From: Roseovarius sp.
GTDB lineage: Bacteria; Pseudomonadota; Alphaproteobacteria; Rhodobacterales; Rhodobacteraceae
Direction of reading: 5' to 3'
Length of the DNA stretch: 64,000 nucleotides
NCBI GenBank assembly: GCA_029212365.1
Contig: JARGOC010000007.1
Span: 95,620-159,619, forward strand
Part shown: one piece after another, positions 34,730 to 45,849 of the stretch
Position numbering within the stretch: position 1 is the stretch's first letter
How the letters are laid out: each line of letters begins with the position of its first letter
The notes under the pieces: model-generated
What the model was told of the DNA's origin: nothing
What the model saw: only the letters and a program-made list of their open reading frames with translations
Database searches by the model: none
Program-made: the position numbers and the translations under genes

Positions 34730-36712
34730 ATGTTGCGTTGGGTTCTTATTTTATTGGTGCTTCTTTGCAATCCCGCAGCCATTTCGGCGCAGGATCACCC
34801 CCGCATCGCCCCTCGCCCTTTGGCCAGCGCCTTGCATGCCATGCGGGCCGGGCGGTGGGATGTGGCACGCAATCTGGCCGCGCGTGACGGGCCAGCCGCT
34901 GCGCAAATGATTGATTGGTATTACCTGTTGGCAGGTCTTGGAACGTTGGATGAAATCAACCAGTTCCTGGCCGCTCATCCCGACTGGCCTGCACAGAAAT
35001 TTCTGCGCAAACAGGCCGAGGATGGGATTGAAAACGCCAGTGACGCCGATGTCCTTTCGCTTTTTGGCGATCACGCGCCACAAACCGGGTTCGGTGTTTT
35101 GGCCCATGCCCGCGCCCTTATCGCCAGCGATCAACTGGGCGAGGCTGAGGCAGGTCTGGTGGCTTCATGGCGCAGTTTCGATCTGACGACGGAAGAACAT
35201 AACGCCTTTCTTGCCGCCCATGCAGAGTTACTGAAACCGCATCACGAAGCGCGGTTGGATATGGCGTTTTGGCGTGGATTAAAGGACGTCGAGCTGATGT
35301 TGCCGTTGGTCACCCAAGCACAGCGGGATCTGGTGGCGCTCCGCAGATTGGCCAAATCCGGTGGTCCACAGTTTGATGAGGCCTTCAAAGCCCTACCCGA
35401 GGCCAGCAAAACGGACGCGGGCATCGCCTATGCCAATTTCAACCGCCACATCAAAAACGATGAAACCGATGCTGCGATTGCCCTGATCCTGGCGCAAAGC
35501 CGGTTGGAAAACGGATTGGGCCGACCGGGCAAATGGACTGGGTGGCGGCGTGCGCTGGCACGATCTCAGATGCGCGATGGCAAGGCACAGCTGGCCTATG
35601 ATCTGGCCTCGGTGCATCAATTGACTGAGGGGTCAGCCTATTCTGATCTGGAGTGGTTGTCGGGGTATCTGGCGCTGAGCTATTTGAAGGAACCGGAGCT
35701 GGCTTTGGATCATTTTCAGCGGTTCCGCGCAGCCGTGGCCACGCCGATATCCCTTGGGCGCGCTGGCTATTGGATAGGCCGCGCACAGGATGCGATGGGT
35801 GATAGCGAAGCCGCACAGCTGGCCTATGCTGAGGCGGCTAGGCATCAAACCAGTTTTTACGGTTTGCTGGCAGCAGAACGGGCAAATTTGCCCTTTGATC
35901 CGGCGCTATCGGGAAATGAAGCCTTTGCGCCCTTAGAAGGTACGGCCCTTGCAAATTCGACAGCGCTTGAGGCGATTTCCCTCGCGGTGTCCATTGGGGA
36001 TCTCAATCTGGCCGAGCGGTTCGTGGTGCATCTGGCGGGTATCCTTGATCGGCAGGAACTGGGCCAGTTGGGCAAGTTTCTGGAGGAACTGCACGCGCCG
36101 CACCTTCGGGTTATGCTGGCCAAATCTGCGGTCCGGCGTGGCATTGTTTTGCACGCGGATTATTACCCGTTGCACCCGATGATCACCCAAACACTGCCCG
36201 TCCCCGAGGAGCTGGCCTTGGCCATTGCACGCCGCGAAAGTGAGTTTGATTTCAAGGTTGTCTCAGGGGCCGGTGCCCAAGGGTTGATGCAGGTCATGCC
36301 TGGCACTGCACGCGATGTGGCGCGTGATCTGGCGCTGGATCATGATCCAGCCCGTGTTTTGGCGGATTGGGAATATAACGCCTTGCTTGGGTCCACTTAT
36401 CTGGCCCAGTTGGCCGATCGGTTTGATGGCAATATCATAATGATTGCAGCTGGTTACAATGCCGGCCCGGCGCGCCCACCACGCTGGATGCAGGCCTCGG
36501 GTGATCCACGAGGGGTGCGCGCAGATGACACCAATATCGTGGATTGGATTGAGCATATCCCGTTCCGAGAGACCCGGAATTATGTGATGCGTGTGTCTGA
36601 AAGCCTGCCAATTTATCGCGCGCGTCTGGGGCGTGATCCTTTGCCCATTCCCTTCAGTGCCGAGCTGACGGGGCGCACCATAAAAGCGCGCATCACACCC
36701 CCCGGTGAATAG
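34730..36712 (+). CDS. Soluble lytic murein transglycosylase
   Basis: A 660-residue exported Slt-type enzyme that cleaves peptidoglycan glycan strands with formation of 1,6-anhydro ends. A signal peptide (MLRWVLILLVLLCNPAAISA) starts at ATG 34730. A TTG 24 bases upstream would put extra residues before it. The long middle is an alpha-superhelical repeat region. The C-terminal catalytic domain shows IARRESEFDFKVVSGAGAQG with the acid Glu, then LMQVMPGTA, and AGYNAGPARPPRWM. The length is typical of Slt70-like proteins. Confidence 0.92.
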   Translation: MLRWVLILLVLLCNPAAISAQDHPRIAPRPLASALHAMRAGRWDVARNLAARDGPAAAQMIDWYYLLAGLGTLDEINQFLAAHPDWPAQKFLRKQAEDGIENASDADVLSLFGDHAPQTGFGVLAHARALIASDQLGEAEAGLVASWRSFDLTTEEHNAFLAAHAELLKPHHEARLDMAFWRGLKDVELMLPLVTQAQRDLVALRRLAKSGGPQFDEAFKALPEASKTDAGIAYANFNRHIKNDETDAAIALILAQSRLENGLGRPGKWTGWRRALARSQMRDGKAQLAYDLASVHQLTEGSAYSDLEWLSGYLALSYLKEPELALDHFQRFRAAVATPISLGRAGYWIGRAQDAMGDSEAAQLAYAEAARHQTSFYGLLAAERANLPFDPALSGNEAFAPLEGTALANSTALEAISLAVSIGDLNLAERFVVHLAGILDRQELGQLGKFLEELHAPHLRVMLAKSAVRRGIVLHADYYPLHPMITQTLPVPEELALAIARRESEFDFKVVSGAGAQGLMQVMPGTARDVARDLALDHDPARVLADWEYNALLGSTYLAQLADRFDGNIIMIAAGYNAGPARPPRWMQASGDPRGVRADDTNIVDWIEHIPFRETRNYVMRVSESLPIYRARLGRDPLPIPFSAELTGRTIKARITPPGE

Positions 36713-36737
36713 TGCCCGGCCCCAAAAGGCCGGGCAC
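36712..36737. terminator. Bidirectional hairpin between convergent genes
   Basis: GTGCCCGGCC (36712-36721) and GGCCGGGCAC (36728-36737) form a perfect 10-bp stem with a CCAAAA loop. It starts at the last base of the transglycosylase stop codon and lies in the 32-base gap before the convergent outer-membrane protein gene, so it can end both transcripts. Confidence 0.7.
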
Positions 36738-36744
36738 GCAGTGG

Positions 36745-37893
36745 TCAGAAGGATTTGCGCCAGGCAACGCCCAACATCCAATCTGTTTTCAACATCGGGC
36801 CATTCAGGTCCTGATATATCGGCACGCCTGCTTCGATCCCGATTTTGTGGCCTTTCAGCACGCCGTTTTTCGGGCTGAAATCAGCGCCCGCAAACAGCAT
36901 CACCCGATCACCACCATAGTTCAGCGGATCAGAGCCGGGTGATGCCATCATGATATTGGTGTCGATTCCGCTGATATGGTCAACGCGGCTGGCCTCAACA
37001 CGGCCCGACAGGCTGATCCAGGGGGCAGCCTTGTAGCTGACCCATGCGGTTGCTGCGGCTTCATCCCCAAGCGCATAGCCCTCATCGTTGGTGCCCAGCC
37101 GGAATGTTCCGCGCAGTTGCGCCCCATAGCTGAACGCACCGCTGGTGGTCTGATAGGTCAGCGCTGGCATCAGATCAAACGTGCCCGACCCCAGCTGCAT
37201 CCCATAGCCCAGCCGCGCGGTTGGGCGCATGTTCATGGGCGTAAGCATCTGGTCTGTTTCGGTGATTGACCCGGTGGGCAGGCTCAACCCCATGGTGAAG
37301 TTCAGCTTGTGAGGCCCTTGCGTAAGCAGGCCCATGGCGGCGCTGACGCGCACATCACCGATCCCTTGAGAATTGCGCTTGGACGTGCCCAGAACAGTTG
37401 TGCCCACCGGCCCCTGATAGGTGATCGCCGTCATCTCTTTTTCGATATAGGGCAGCATCGCCATCAATGTGATGTTATCGCTCAACCCGTACATCGCGCT
37501 GAACATATGCATGTCCATTGTCATCTCGGAGGGGACAACGCGCAGGGTGGGTGGCATACCGGGCATGCCTGCAAACCGGTTGGGGATGGTTGTGACCGCC
37601 TGATCGGGGCTGATGTCAGTGGTGCCCTGGCGCAACCCGTCCATCTGCATATGCCCAAAGCGATAGCCCAGCATGAACTTGCCCTTTGGCATCAGGTGCC
37701 GGCCCATGACTCCGATCGGGCCGTGGCCATGCATAGAATGGGACATCTCATGCCCCATGCCTTTGTGGTTCATGTGGTCTTTGTGCCCGGCCATATCGTC
37801 TGATGGCATCATTTGCGCATTGGCCGTCGTGGCACATAGCAATAGTGCAGCGCTGAGTTGCAGCACGTTCAATCGTTTGATCTTCATTTTCAT
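36745..37893 (-). CDS. Outer-membrane transporter-like protein with Met/His-rich N-terminus
   Basis: A 382-residue exported protein. Signal peptide to about residue 26 (LQLSAALLLCATTANA), then a segment very rich in Met, His and Asp (MAGHKDHMNHKGMGHEMSHS) that looks able to bind copper, then alternating amphipathic strands ending in a terminal Phe (MLGVAWRKSF), the mark of a beta-barrel outer-membrane protein. It resembles the transporter/MetA-pathway family often found with copper-resistance genes. A copper-related role is inferred from composition and the small exported neighbour upstream. Confidence 0.7.
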   Translation of the reverse strand: MKMKIKRLNVLQLSAALLLCATTANAQMMPSDDMAGHKDHMNHKGMGHEMSHSMHGHGPIGVMGRHLMPKGKFMLGYRFGHMQMDGLRQGTTDISPDQAVTTIPNRFAGMPGMPPTLRVVPSEMTMDMHMFSAMYGLSDNITLMAMLPYIEKEMTAITYQGPVGTTVLGTSKRNSQGIGDVRVSAAMGLLTQGPHKLNFTMGLSLPTGSITETDQMLTPMNMRPTARLGYGMQLGSGTFDLMPALTYQTTSGAFSYGAQLRGTFRLGTNDEGYALGDEAAATAWVSYKAAPWISLSGRVEASRVDHISGIDTNIMMASPGSDPLNYGGDRVMLFAGADFSPKNGVLKGHKIGIEAGVPIYQDLNGPMLKTDWMLGVAWRKSF

Positions 37894-37957
37894 ATCTCTT
37901 GCTTTGGGCCCATCAAAGGACAGCCCTGTTTTTGTCTGAATGTCGCGGAAAGGGAAC

Positions 37958-38332
37958 TCAGCTCAGCAGAGGTGGCGCACGCGGATGATAGAGAAGATCA
38001 GGCTGTGCCGCATGAGAGGTTGTGACATACACCCCGCGCACATTGCGGACTTCCAGCATCAACGGTGGGGTAACGGGCACATCGCCGCCAGGCAGGACCG
38101 ACATGACGCCAAAGAATGGGCAAGGGTCTGCCACTGCGCCGTCGATATCCTGTACGGGCTGGCCGTCGTCCATCGAGATATAGGTGATCTGCCCGCCTGA
38201 ACAGATCGCCATAACGCCGGGCACAGGAGAGGACAGGATGAAAGGGGCCGCCACCAGCCGCAACGCCAGCACAAAGCCCAGCACCATTGCTGTCACTTGC
38301 CTGTTTGCAATATGCCGTGAAAGCCACGTCAT
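37958..38332 (-). CDS. Small DUF2946-like exported protein
   Basis: A 124-residue protein starting at ATG 38332 (MTWLSRHIANRQ) behind an AGGGG element. An in-frame GTG at 38389 has no ribosome-binding site and runs through a 12-base tandem repeat. One hydrophobic segment near residues 13-35 (TAMVLGFVLALRLVAAPFIL) is followed by MAICSGGQITYISMD and DPCPFF with two Cys, as in DUF2946-type proteins that occur beside copper genes. It precedes the Met/His-rich outer-membrane gene on the same strand by 64 bases and is probably co-transcribed. Confidence 0.6.
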   Translation of the reverse strand: MTWLSRHIANRQVTAMVLGFVLALRLVAAPFILSSPVPGVMAICSGGQITYISMDDGQPVQDIDGAVADPCPFFGVMSVLPGGDVPVTPPLMLEVRNVRGVYVTTSHAAQPDLLYHPRAPPLLS

Positions 38333-38351
38333 AGGTGCCCCTGCCCCTCGC

Positions 38352-38387
38352 CTGTTGTTGAAGCCGTTGTTGAGGCCGTTGTTGGCC
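38352..38387. repeat. Short 12-base tandem repeat (3 units)
   Basis: Three imperfect copies of GCCGTTGTTGAG-like units lie just upstream of the DUF2946-like gene start. They would encode an Asn-Gly repeat if the longer GTG start were used. They are more likely an upstream slippage-prone tract. Confidence 0.5.
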
Positions 38388-38478
38388 ACTACACGAATAT
38401 GTGATGATGTGGTTTTGCGCCAATCAGCCAGAAATTACCACCATTTCCGAAAGCCAATTTGCCGCAGTCATAGGGGCA

Positions 38479-39345
38479 TCACCCCGCCTTGTGCTGCCGC
38501 CATAGCGTGAACAAACCGGCTCCAACAATCAGCGCCACACCGACGGCCACATTGGTGCGGATCGTCTCACTAAATACGAAAACACCAATCACGCTTACAA
38601 ACGGCAGTTGCAGATAAGCAAAGGGTTGCACTGCGCTGGCCTCGGCCACCTCGTAGCATTTGATCAATGTGTAATGTCCCAGCGCGCCCGTGACACAGAG
38701 CGCCGCCATCCAACCCCAGTCAGGGCCCGCCATCGGCTCCCAATACCACATGCCCACTGCAGTCATCGCCACCGACCCCACCGTGCCAGTCCAGAAAAAG
38801 CTGGTCGCGGCTGTGTCACGCCGGGCAGCATAGCGGGTCAGCAACCCATAAAGCGCAAACATCAGGGCGGCCATCAACGGCACGATTGCCTGGGGTTCAA
38901 AGACACCAAACCCCGGCTCCAGGATGATGATAACACCGATGAAGCCAACACCAATTGCCGCCCAGCGCCGCCACCCCACATGCTCACCCAGAATGGGGCC
39001 GGACAGGGCGGCAATCAGCAATGGGTAACAGGCAAAGACAGCGTGGCTTTCCACCAACCCCAGCAATGTGAAGGCAAAGATCATCACACAGATTTCCGCC
39101 ACCAGCAGCACCGCCCGAAACCCCTGCAACAAAGGTTGAGTTGTTGCCGCTGCGGCCCGCAGGCCACCAGCATTGCGGCTTGCAATGGTCATGACAAACG
39201 CGGCAAAAAACCAATAGCGTATCATCACAACCATCACCACGTTGTATTCGCCCGCGAGATGGCGTGAAATGCCATCCTGGATCGCAAACACAAAAGTGGT
39301 CGCCATCATCATCAGGATTCCCAGTCTGGTATTTTGCTCGGTCAT
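38479..39345 (-). CDS. DMT-superfamily (EamA) transporter
   Basis: A 288-residue protein with ten hydrophobic segments in two EamA repeats: the N-terminal LGILMMMATTFVFAIQDGIS, the HLAGEYNVVMVVMIRYWFFA segment, and the second repeat from about residue 150 ending with VSVIGVFVFSETIRTNVAVG. It is a metabolite exporter of unknown substrate, distinct in sequence from the copy at 11771. Its start overlaps the mnmD stop by 4 bases, so it is translated from the same message. Confidence 0.85.
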   Translation of the reverse strand: MTEQNTRLGILMMMATTFVFAIQDGISRHLAGEYNVVMVVMIRYWFFAAFVMTIASRNAGGLRAAAATTQPLLQGFRAVLLVAEICVMIFAFTLLGLVESHAVFACYPLLIAALSGPILGEHVGWRRWAAIGVGFIGVIIILEPGFGVFEPQAIVPLMAALMFALYGLLTRYAARRDTAATSFFWTGTVGSVAMTAVGMWYWEPMAGPDWGWMAALCVTGALGHYTLIKCYEVAEASAVQPFAYLQLPFVSVIGVFVFSETIRTNVAVGVALIVGAGLFTLWRQHKAG

Positions 39346-40019
39346 GGGCTGATCTTTCTGGCGGTGGTCATATGTCTTTTGCGGCCATAGCCAGGCTGGC
39401 GAGTCACTTCAAACCCGGCGGCCTCAAGCCCACGCCGGACAAACCCGGCGGCGGTGTAAGTGGCGGCAGTGCCATTTGGGGCCGTGTGGCGCGCAACGTC
39501 GGCCATCAAGGCAGGCTCCCACAATTCAGGGTTCTTGGCGGGGGAAAACCCATCCAAAAACCACGCATCCGCCTGGGCCGTCCAGGGCGGCAGTGTTTCA
39601 CGCGCATCACCAATGATCAGTTGCAGCTCAAAATCCGGGCCTTGGATGCGCGGCGTCAGAAAGGGCTGATCGGCGCGCGCCTCAAACACATCGGTTGGCA
39701 GGCCCGCAAAACCTTGCAGCGCACGCCGCAGATCCTCCATTGGCATCGGGTAGGCCTCAAAACTGGTAAAGTGCAACTTGCCCGGCGCGCCGCAATCCCG
39801 AAACGCTTGCAGCGTCACCAGAAAATTCAGGCCCGTTCCAAACCCCAACTCGGCCACATGAAACCCATCGTGAAATCGCCCCGGCAGACCATTGCCGGCC
39901 AAAAACACATGGCGGGTTTCCTCCAGTCCGTTTTCAAGGCTGAAATAAGGATCATCAAACCGGGCCGAGACAGGCACATCGCCGTGCCGCCACTCCAGCT
40001 GTGCATGCTGGTCCTGCAT
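39342..40019 (-). CDS. mnmD: tRNA 5-methylaminomethyl-2-thiouridine methyltransferase MnmD
   Basis: A 225-residue stand-alone methyltransferase domain, equal to the N-terminal half of E. coli MnmC, which completes mnm5s2U34 at the tRNA wobble position. It has SARFDDPYFSLENGLEETRHVFL at the start, the SAM-binding loop VAELGFGTGLNFLVTLQAF near 54-72, the FTSFEAYPM acidic strand, DAWFLDGFSPAKNPELW near 148 and a C-terminal YTAAGFVRRGLEAAGF helix. The oxidoreductase half is encoded divergently at 40078. Confidence 0.88.
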   Translation of the reverse strand: MQDQHAQLEWRHGDVPVSARFDDPYFSLENGLEETRHVFLAGNGLPGRFHDGFHVAELGFGTGLNFLVTLQAFRDCGAPGKLHFTSFEAYPMPMEDLRRALQGFAGLPTDVFEARADQPFLTPRIQGPDFELQLIIGDARETLPPWTAQADAWFLDGFSPAKNPELWEPALMADVARHTAPNGTAATYTAAGFVRRGLEAAGFEVTRQPGYGRKRHMTTARKISP

Positions 40020-40077
40020 CGCGTGATCCTTTAGACATTGTCAGAGGTTTTGACGACCATGCAGAGGAGAACAAGAT

Positions 40078-41115
40078 TTGGCAATGGCTGATATCACTGT
40101 CATGGGCGCTGGAATATTCGGCCTGAGTATCGCCTGGTATTGCCAGTCGAAGGGGGCTTTGGTGCGTGTGATTGATCCGGGTGGGCCGGGGGCCGGGGCC
40201 TCGGGCGGGATTGTTGGTGCACTGGCACCACATGTGCCTGAAAACTGGAACGACAAGAAAGCATTTCAGTTTGACAGCCTGATGATGGCCGAGGGGTTTT
40301 GGCGCGAGGTCGAAGCCGTGTCAGGTATTGATGCAGGCTATGCCCGGCTGGGCAGGTTGCAGCCTTTGGCTGATGACCGCGCGATCACCTTGGCTCAGGC
40401 GCGTGCCACAACTGCAACAGAGCTGTGGCAAGGTCAGGCACAATGGTCTGTGGTTGAGGCGCAGGCCTATCCATGGGCGCCCATCACCCCCACCGGTCTG
40501 TTGATCCACGATACGTTAAGTGCGCGGGTCCATCCACGCCGCGCCTGTGCCTCGCTTGCGGCTGGCATTGTCGCGCGCGCAGGCGAGGTGCTGCGCGAGG
40601 GGCCGCAACAGGGCCGTGTGATCTGGGCCACCGGTGTAGCGGGGCTGGATGAATTGACAGCACAGCACAACCGACAGGTGGGCAATGGGGTAAAGGGGCA
40701 AGGGGCGTTGTTGCAATTTGAGGCCCATGATCTGGCGCAATTGTTTGCCGATGGGGTGCATATCGTGCCACATGGGGATGGCACTGTGGCGATCGGCTCG
40801 ACCAGCGAACGCGACTATGACAGTGCCACCCAAACGGATGAACAATTGGACCGCGTGATCGAAAAAGCGATGCAGGCCGTGCCTTTGTTGCATGGTGCAC
40901 GTATCATCGAGCGTTGGGCGGGCCTGCGCCCACGCAGCAAATCCCGTGCGCCAATGCTGGGTGCCCACCCGGTGCACAAGGGCGCATATATCGCCAACGG
41001 GGGCTTCAAAATCGGCTTTGGCATGGCGCCCAAAGTGGGGCAGGTTATGGCCGATCTTGTATTGGATGGGGTTGATGCCATTCCGGCGGGCTTTAGACCT
41101 GAGGCATCTTACTAA
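40078..41115 (+). CDS. FAD-dependent oxidoreductase, likely separate MnmC2-type enzyme
   Basis: A 345-residue DAO-family flavoprotein. The FAD loop VMGAGIFGLSIAWYCQSKGA is at residues 8-27, GGPGAGASGGIVGALAPHVP near 38-57 resembles the MnmC C-terminal domain, and the C-terminal RWAGLRPRSKSRAPMLG, then GGFKIGFGMAP, completes the cofactor site. It is divergent from mnmD with only 58 bases between starts. The likely job is oxidative removal of the carboxymethyl group of cmnm5s2U34. A general amino-acid oxidase is the alternative. The start is TTG 40078 with AGGAG 8 bases upstream. Confidence 0.75.
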   Translation: MAMADITVMGAGIFGLSIAWYCQSKGALVRVIDPGGPGAGASGGIVGALAPHVPENWNDKKAFQFDSLMMAEGFWREVEAVSGIDAGYARLGRLQPLADDRAITLAQARATTATELWQGQAQWSVVEAQAYPWAPITPTGLLIHDTLSARVHPRRACASLAAGIVARAGEVLREGPQQGRVIWATGVAGLDELTAQHNRQVGNGVKGQGALLQFEAHDLAQLFADGVHIVPHGDGTVAIGSTSERDYDSATQTDEQLDRVIEKAMQAVPLLHGARIIERWAGLRPRSKSRAPMLGAHPVHKGAYIANGGFKIGFGMAPKVGQVMADLVLDGVDAIPAGFRPEASY

Positions 41116-41152
41116 AGCGTAGCGCCTTTTACCTGAGTCAGGCAAAAGGCGA
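41114..41152 (+). repeat. Dispersed palindromic repeat, copy 3 (overlaps stop codon)
   Basis: The element begins on the TAA stop of the FAD oxidoreductase: AAAGCGTAGCGCCTTTTACC, then TGAGTCAGGCAAAAGGCGA. It matches the minus-strand copy at 33649-33689 almost base for base over 40 positions. CGCCTTTT/AAAAGGCG and CCTG/CAGG form stem pairs. Confidence 0.7.
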
Positions 41153-41236
41153 GACCCCGCACGAGTTAGGGCCATTGTGGGCATTTGAATAGATCAAATT
41201 AGCAAACGGATTCAATCGCTTGCCAGGTATTGTGTC

Positions 41237-41776
41237 TTACACCACTTCTGCGCGCAGTTTTTGCATCCGCGCGTTCAAGGCATTTTGATCCAACTCGCTT
41301 TTCAGCTTGCCCGCATCGTCAAACGCCTCATAGGAGGCGGCAACCAATACCTGCGCGCCCGGAATCAAGCGCACTTGCAATTGCGCCAAACAGCTGAGGG
41401 TCATGAATTGTGCCGTTTCGCCGCCGGTGCGCCCGGCTGCTGCCGAAATTACAACTGTCGGCTTATCTGCCAGTACATTGCCTTCGACCCGGCTGACCCA
41501 ATCCAGCGCGTTCTTCAACACGCCCGAAATACCTTTGTTGTATTCCGGTGCCGAAATCACGATGGCATCAGCAGCGGCGATTTGACTGGCCAAGGTTTGC
41601 ACTTGGGCTGGCACGCCTGACGCTTCCTCCAGATCACCATCATAGAGTGGCAGATTGAGATCGGCCTGCGTGACCTCGGCGTCACCAAAGGCATCAGCGG
41701 CTTCAGCCAGCAACATACGGTTAAATGAGCCTTTTCGCAGCGCGCCGGAAATGGTCAAAAGCTTGGGGTTGGACAT
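41237..41776 (-). CDS. NADPH-dependent FMN reductase family protein
   Basis: A 179-residue flavodoxin-like protein. The FMN phosphate loop is ISGALRKGSFNRMLLAEAADAF near residues 8-29, and the SAPEYNKGISGVLKNALDWVSR segment near 76-97 is the family signature, followed by ISAAAGRTGGETAQF. It probably reduces free FMN or quinones/azo compounds with NADPH. ATG 41776 (MSNPKLLTI) with AAAGG upstream is used; the longer frame to 41887 is not family-like. The divergent region towards 41959 carries no other gene. Confidence 0.87.
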   Translation of the reverse strand: MSNPKLLTISGALRKGSFNRMLLAEAADAFGDAEVTQADLNLPLYDGDLEEASGVPAQVQTLASQIAAADAIVISAPEYNKGISGVLKNALDWVSRVEGNVLADKPTVVISAAAGRTGGETAQFMTLSCLAQLQVRLIPGAQVLVAASYEAFDDAGKLKSELDQNALNARMQKLRAEVV

Positions 41777-41958
41777 GATGTAACCTTTCTCTGAATTCAT
41801 ATCTGTCGACACCTTATTTGGCCAAAACAGCCTGATCGGCAATGTCCATAAAAGCACAGTTGCTGTGCATTTACCGCCAAGGGCCATGCCAGTGCACAGA
41901 AAAAACCCCCGAACGCAGGTGCATTCAGGGGTGATGTTTGTCTGATTTTGTCAGTGCT

Positions 41959-42864
41959 TTACCACTCGGTCGGGCCTTTTTCCGCAAAAGAGCGCACCAA
42001 GAAGTCGATAAAGGCGCGCACCTTGGGCTGTGTGAACCGCCCGGGGGGGTAGACCGCGTAGATGCCTTGGGTTTCGACCGGCAGGTCAGGGATCACATCC
42101 TCGATCTGGCCATTAGCCAACGCATCCGCATAAAGAAAGCTGGGCAGATAGGCGATACCCAGCCCTGAGATAGCTGCGTTCAACAGGGATTGCCCGTCAT
42201 TCACCGACAGACCACCGGCCGTGCGCACCTGACGTTTTTCGCCCGAGGGCGCTGTCAGTTTCCAGACCGAGCCATTGGCCTGGCTGGAGTAGTGCAGCAG
42301 CTTGTGATCGCTCAGATCATCAATCTTCATCGGACGCCCGTATTTTTGCAGATAATTCGGGCTGGCGATCATACGTTTCGTGGTTGCGGTCAGCTTGCGG
42401 GCCCGCAGCGAGCTGTCTTCCAGCTCACCAATGCGAATGGCCATATCAAAGCCTTCTGAAATCAGTTCAACATAGCGGTTATTCAACACCATATTGACCG
42501 TAATATCAGGAAATTCATCCAAAAATTCGCCCAGAACGGGGGACAAGTGATTGACCCCAAAATCTGTCGCCACCGAGATACGCAACAGCCCCGAGGGATC
42601 TGATTGCATCGAGCTGACCAGCGCATCCGCTTCGCCTGCATCATTGAGAACACGCAGGGCGCGGTCATAATAGGCCAGGCCAATCTCTGTTGGGCTGACA
42701 CGCCGTGTTGTGCGGTTCAGCAAACGTGCGCCAAGACGTGCCTCAAGCGATGAGACATGTTTGGATACTGCGGACTTGGAAATGCCCATTTTGCGCGCCG
42801 CATCCGTAAACCCGCCTTGGTCTACCACCGTTGCGAACGCTTCCATTTCGGTAAGGCGATCCAT
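41959..42864 (-). CDS. LysR-family regulator
   Basis: A 301-residue LysR protein of the CrgA/DsdC-like branch. The helix-turn-helix is FTDAARKMGISKSAVSKHVS after MDRLTEMEAFATVVDQGG. The effector domain begins near residue 90 (GLLRISVATDFGVNHLSPVL) and contains the usual WKLTAPSGEKR. The start at 42864 has AGAGG 7 bases upstream; codons at 42870 and 42882 are possible but would sit on or before that site. It may regulate the FMN reductase gene downstream, which is on the same strand. Confidence 0.85.
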   Translation of the reverse strand: MDRLTEMEAFATVVDQGGFTDAARKMGISKSAVSKHVSSLEARLGARLLNRTTRRVSPTEIGLAYYDRALRVLNDAGEADALVSSMQSDPSGLLRISVATDFGVNHLSPVLGEFLDEFPDITVNMVLNNRYVELISEGFDMAIRIGELEDSSLRARKLTATTKRMIASPNYLQKYGRPMKIDDLSDHKLLHYSSQANGSVWKLTAPSGEKRQVRTAGGLSVNDGQSLLNAAISGLGIAYLPSFLYADALANGQIEDVIPDLPVETQGIYAVYPPGRFTQPKVRAFIDFLVRSFAEKGPTEW

Positions 42865-43105
42865 ACTCATACCTCTGTTCATTCAGTTGAGGACAGGTAT
42901 CACGCGAAAATCGGGCACAACTGCGGCACGCGCCGGACAATATCAGGGTTTTGTAGGGGATCGTTGAAGGCGTGGAAACGATGGTGGGTGAACGCGGCAG
43001 CCCTTCTCTAGCCAGAAGCACAAGGGTTTTTCTGGGTCGCCGACATGCGCCGCGCGTTCAAGTATAGGTGAACATGCGCGCGCCCAGATTAAACAGGATG
43101 TGAAT

Positions 43106-45181
<2,076 letters not shown>

Positions 45182-45323
45182 TCACGCGATACGCTGCGTT
45201 ACCCTCCCAGTTTCACCTTTCCAAAAATACTTAATCTCCAATGCCCAAAACCTGATCGCCACAAAATCATGCGCGTCGCCTCACAACTGCCTGAACAAAA
45301 GCGTGCGCCAGCACACCTTTGGG

Positions 45324-45767
45324 TCACGCCCGCTCGTCCTTAGGAGAGCCCATCACAACATAGGATGTGATCGAGTTTACCTGCGGCAAAGTTCCAACCA
45401 CATCAGTATGAAATGACTTATACGCGGCCAGATCCGCCACTTCGATGCGCAGCAAGTATTCTACTGTACCCGTGATATTGTGACACTCCACCACTTCGGG
45501 TGCGATGCTCATGGCGCGTTCAAAGGCAACTTGGCTTGCCTTAGTGTGTGAATTGAGACCAACCGAGGCATAGGCCACAAACCCAGTACCAAGAGCCGCC
45601 TTATCCAGCACAGCACGATACCCCTTGATGATACCGCTTTTCTCCAATTCCTGTACCCGGCGCAGGCAGGCCGATGGTGACAGGCCAACTTTCTCGGCCA
45701 GATCAAGGTTGCTGATCCGCCCGTCACGGCCAAGTTCACGCAATATATTTTGGTTTATTTGATCCAT
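45324..45767 (-). CDS. Lrp/AsnC-family transcriptional regulator
   Basis: A 147-residue Lrp-type regulator. The helix-turn-helix is LGRDGRISNLDLAEKVGLSP with SACLRRVQELEKSGIIKGYR behind it. The RAM ligand-binding domain follows (VVECHNITGTVEYLLRIEVA). It is divergent from a LysE exporter at 45850, the standard pair in which the regulator senses an amino acid and controls its exporter. The 82-base spacer is AT-rich (TTTATTGCAAATTTT). Confidence 0.9.
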   Translation of the reverse strand: MDQINQNILRELGRDGRISNLDLAEKVGLSPSACLRRVQELEKSGIIKGYRAVLDKAALGTGFVAYASVGLNSHTKASQVAFERAMSIAPEVVECHNITGTVEYLLRIEVADLAAYKSFHTDVVGTLPQVNSITSYVVMGSPKDERA

Positions 45768-45849
45768 TGCCGTATTTTATTGCAAATTTTCTCCCCTCAC
45801 TCAACATTTCGCAATTCAATGGCGCAAATCTCCGCATAAGGTTGCACGC

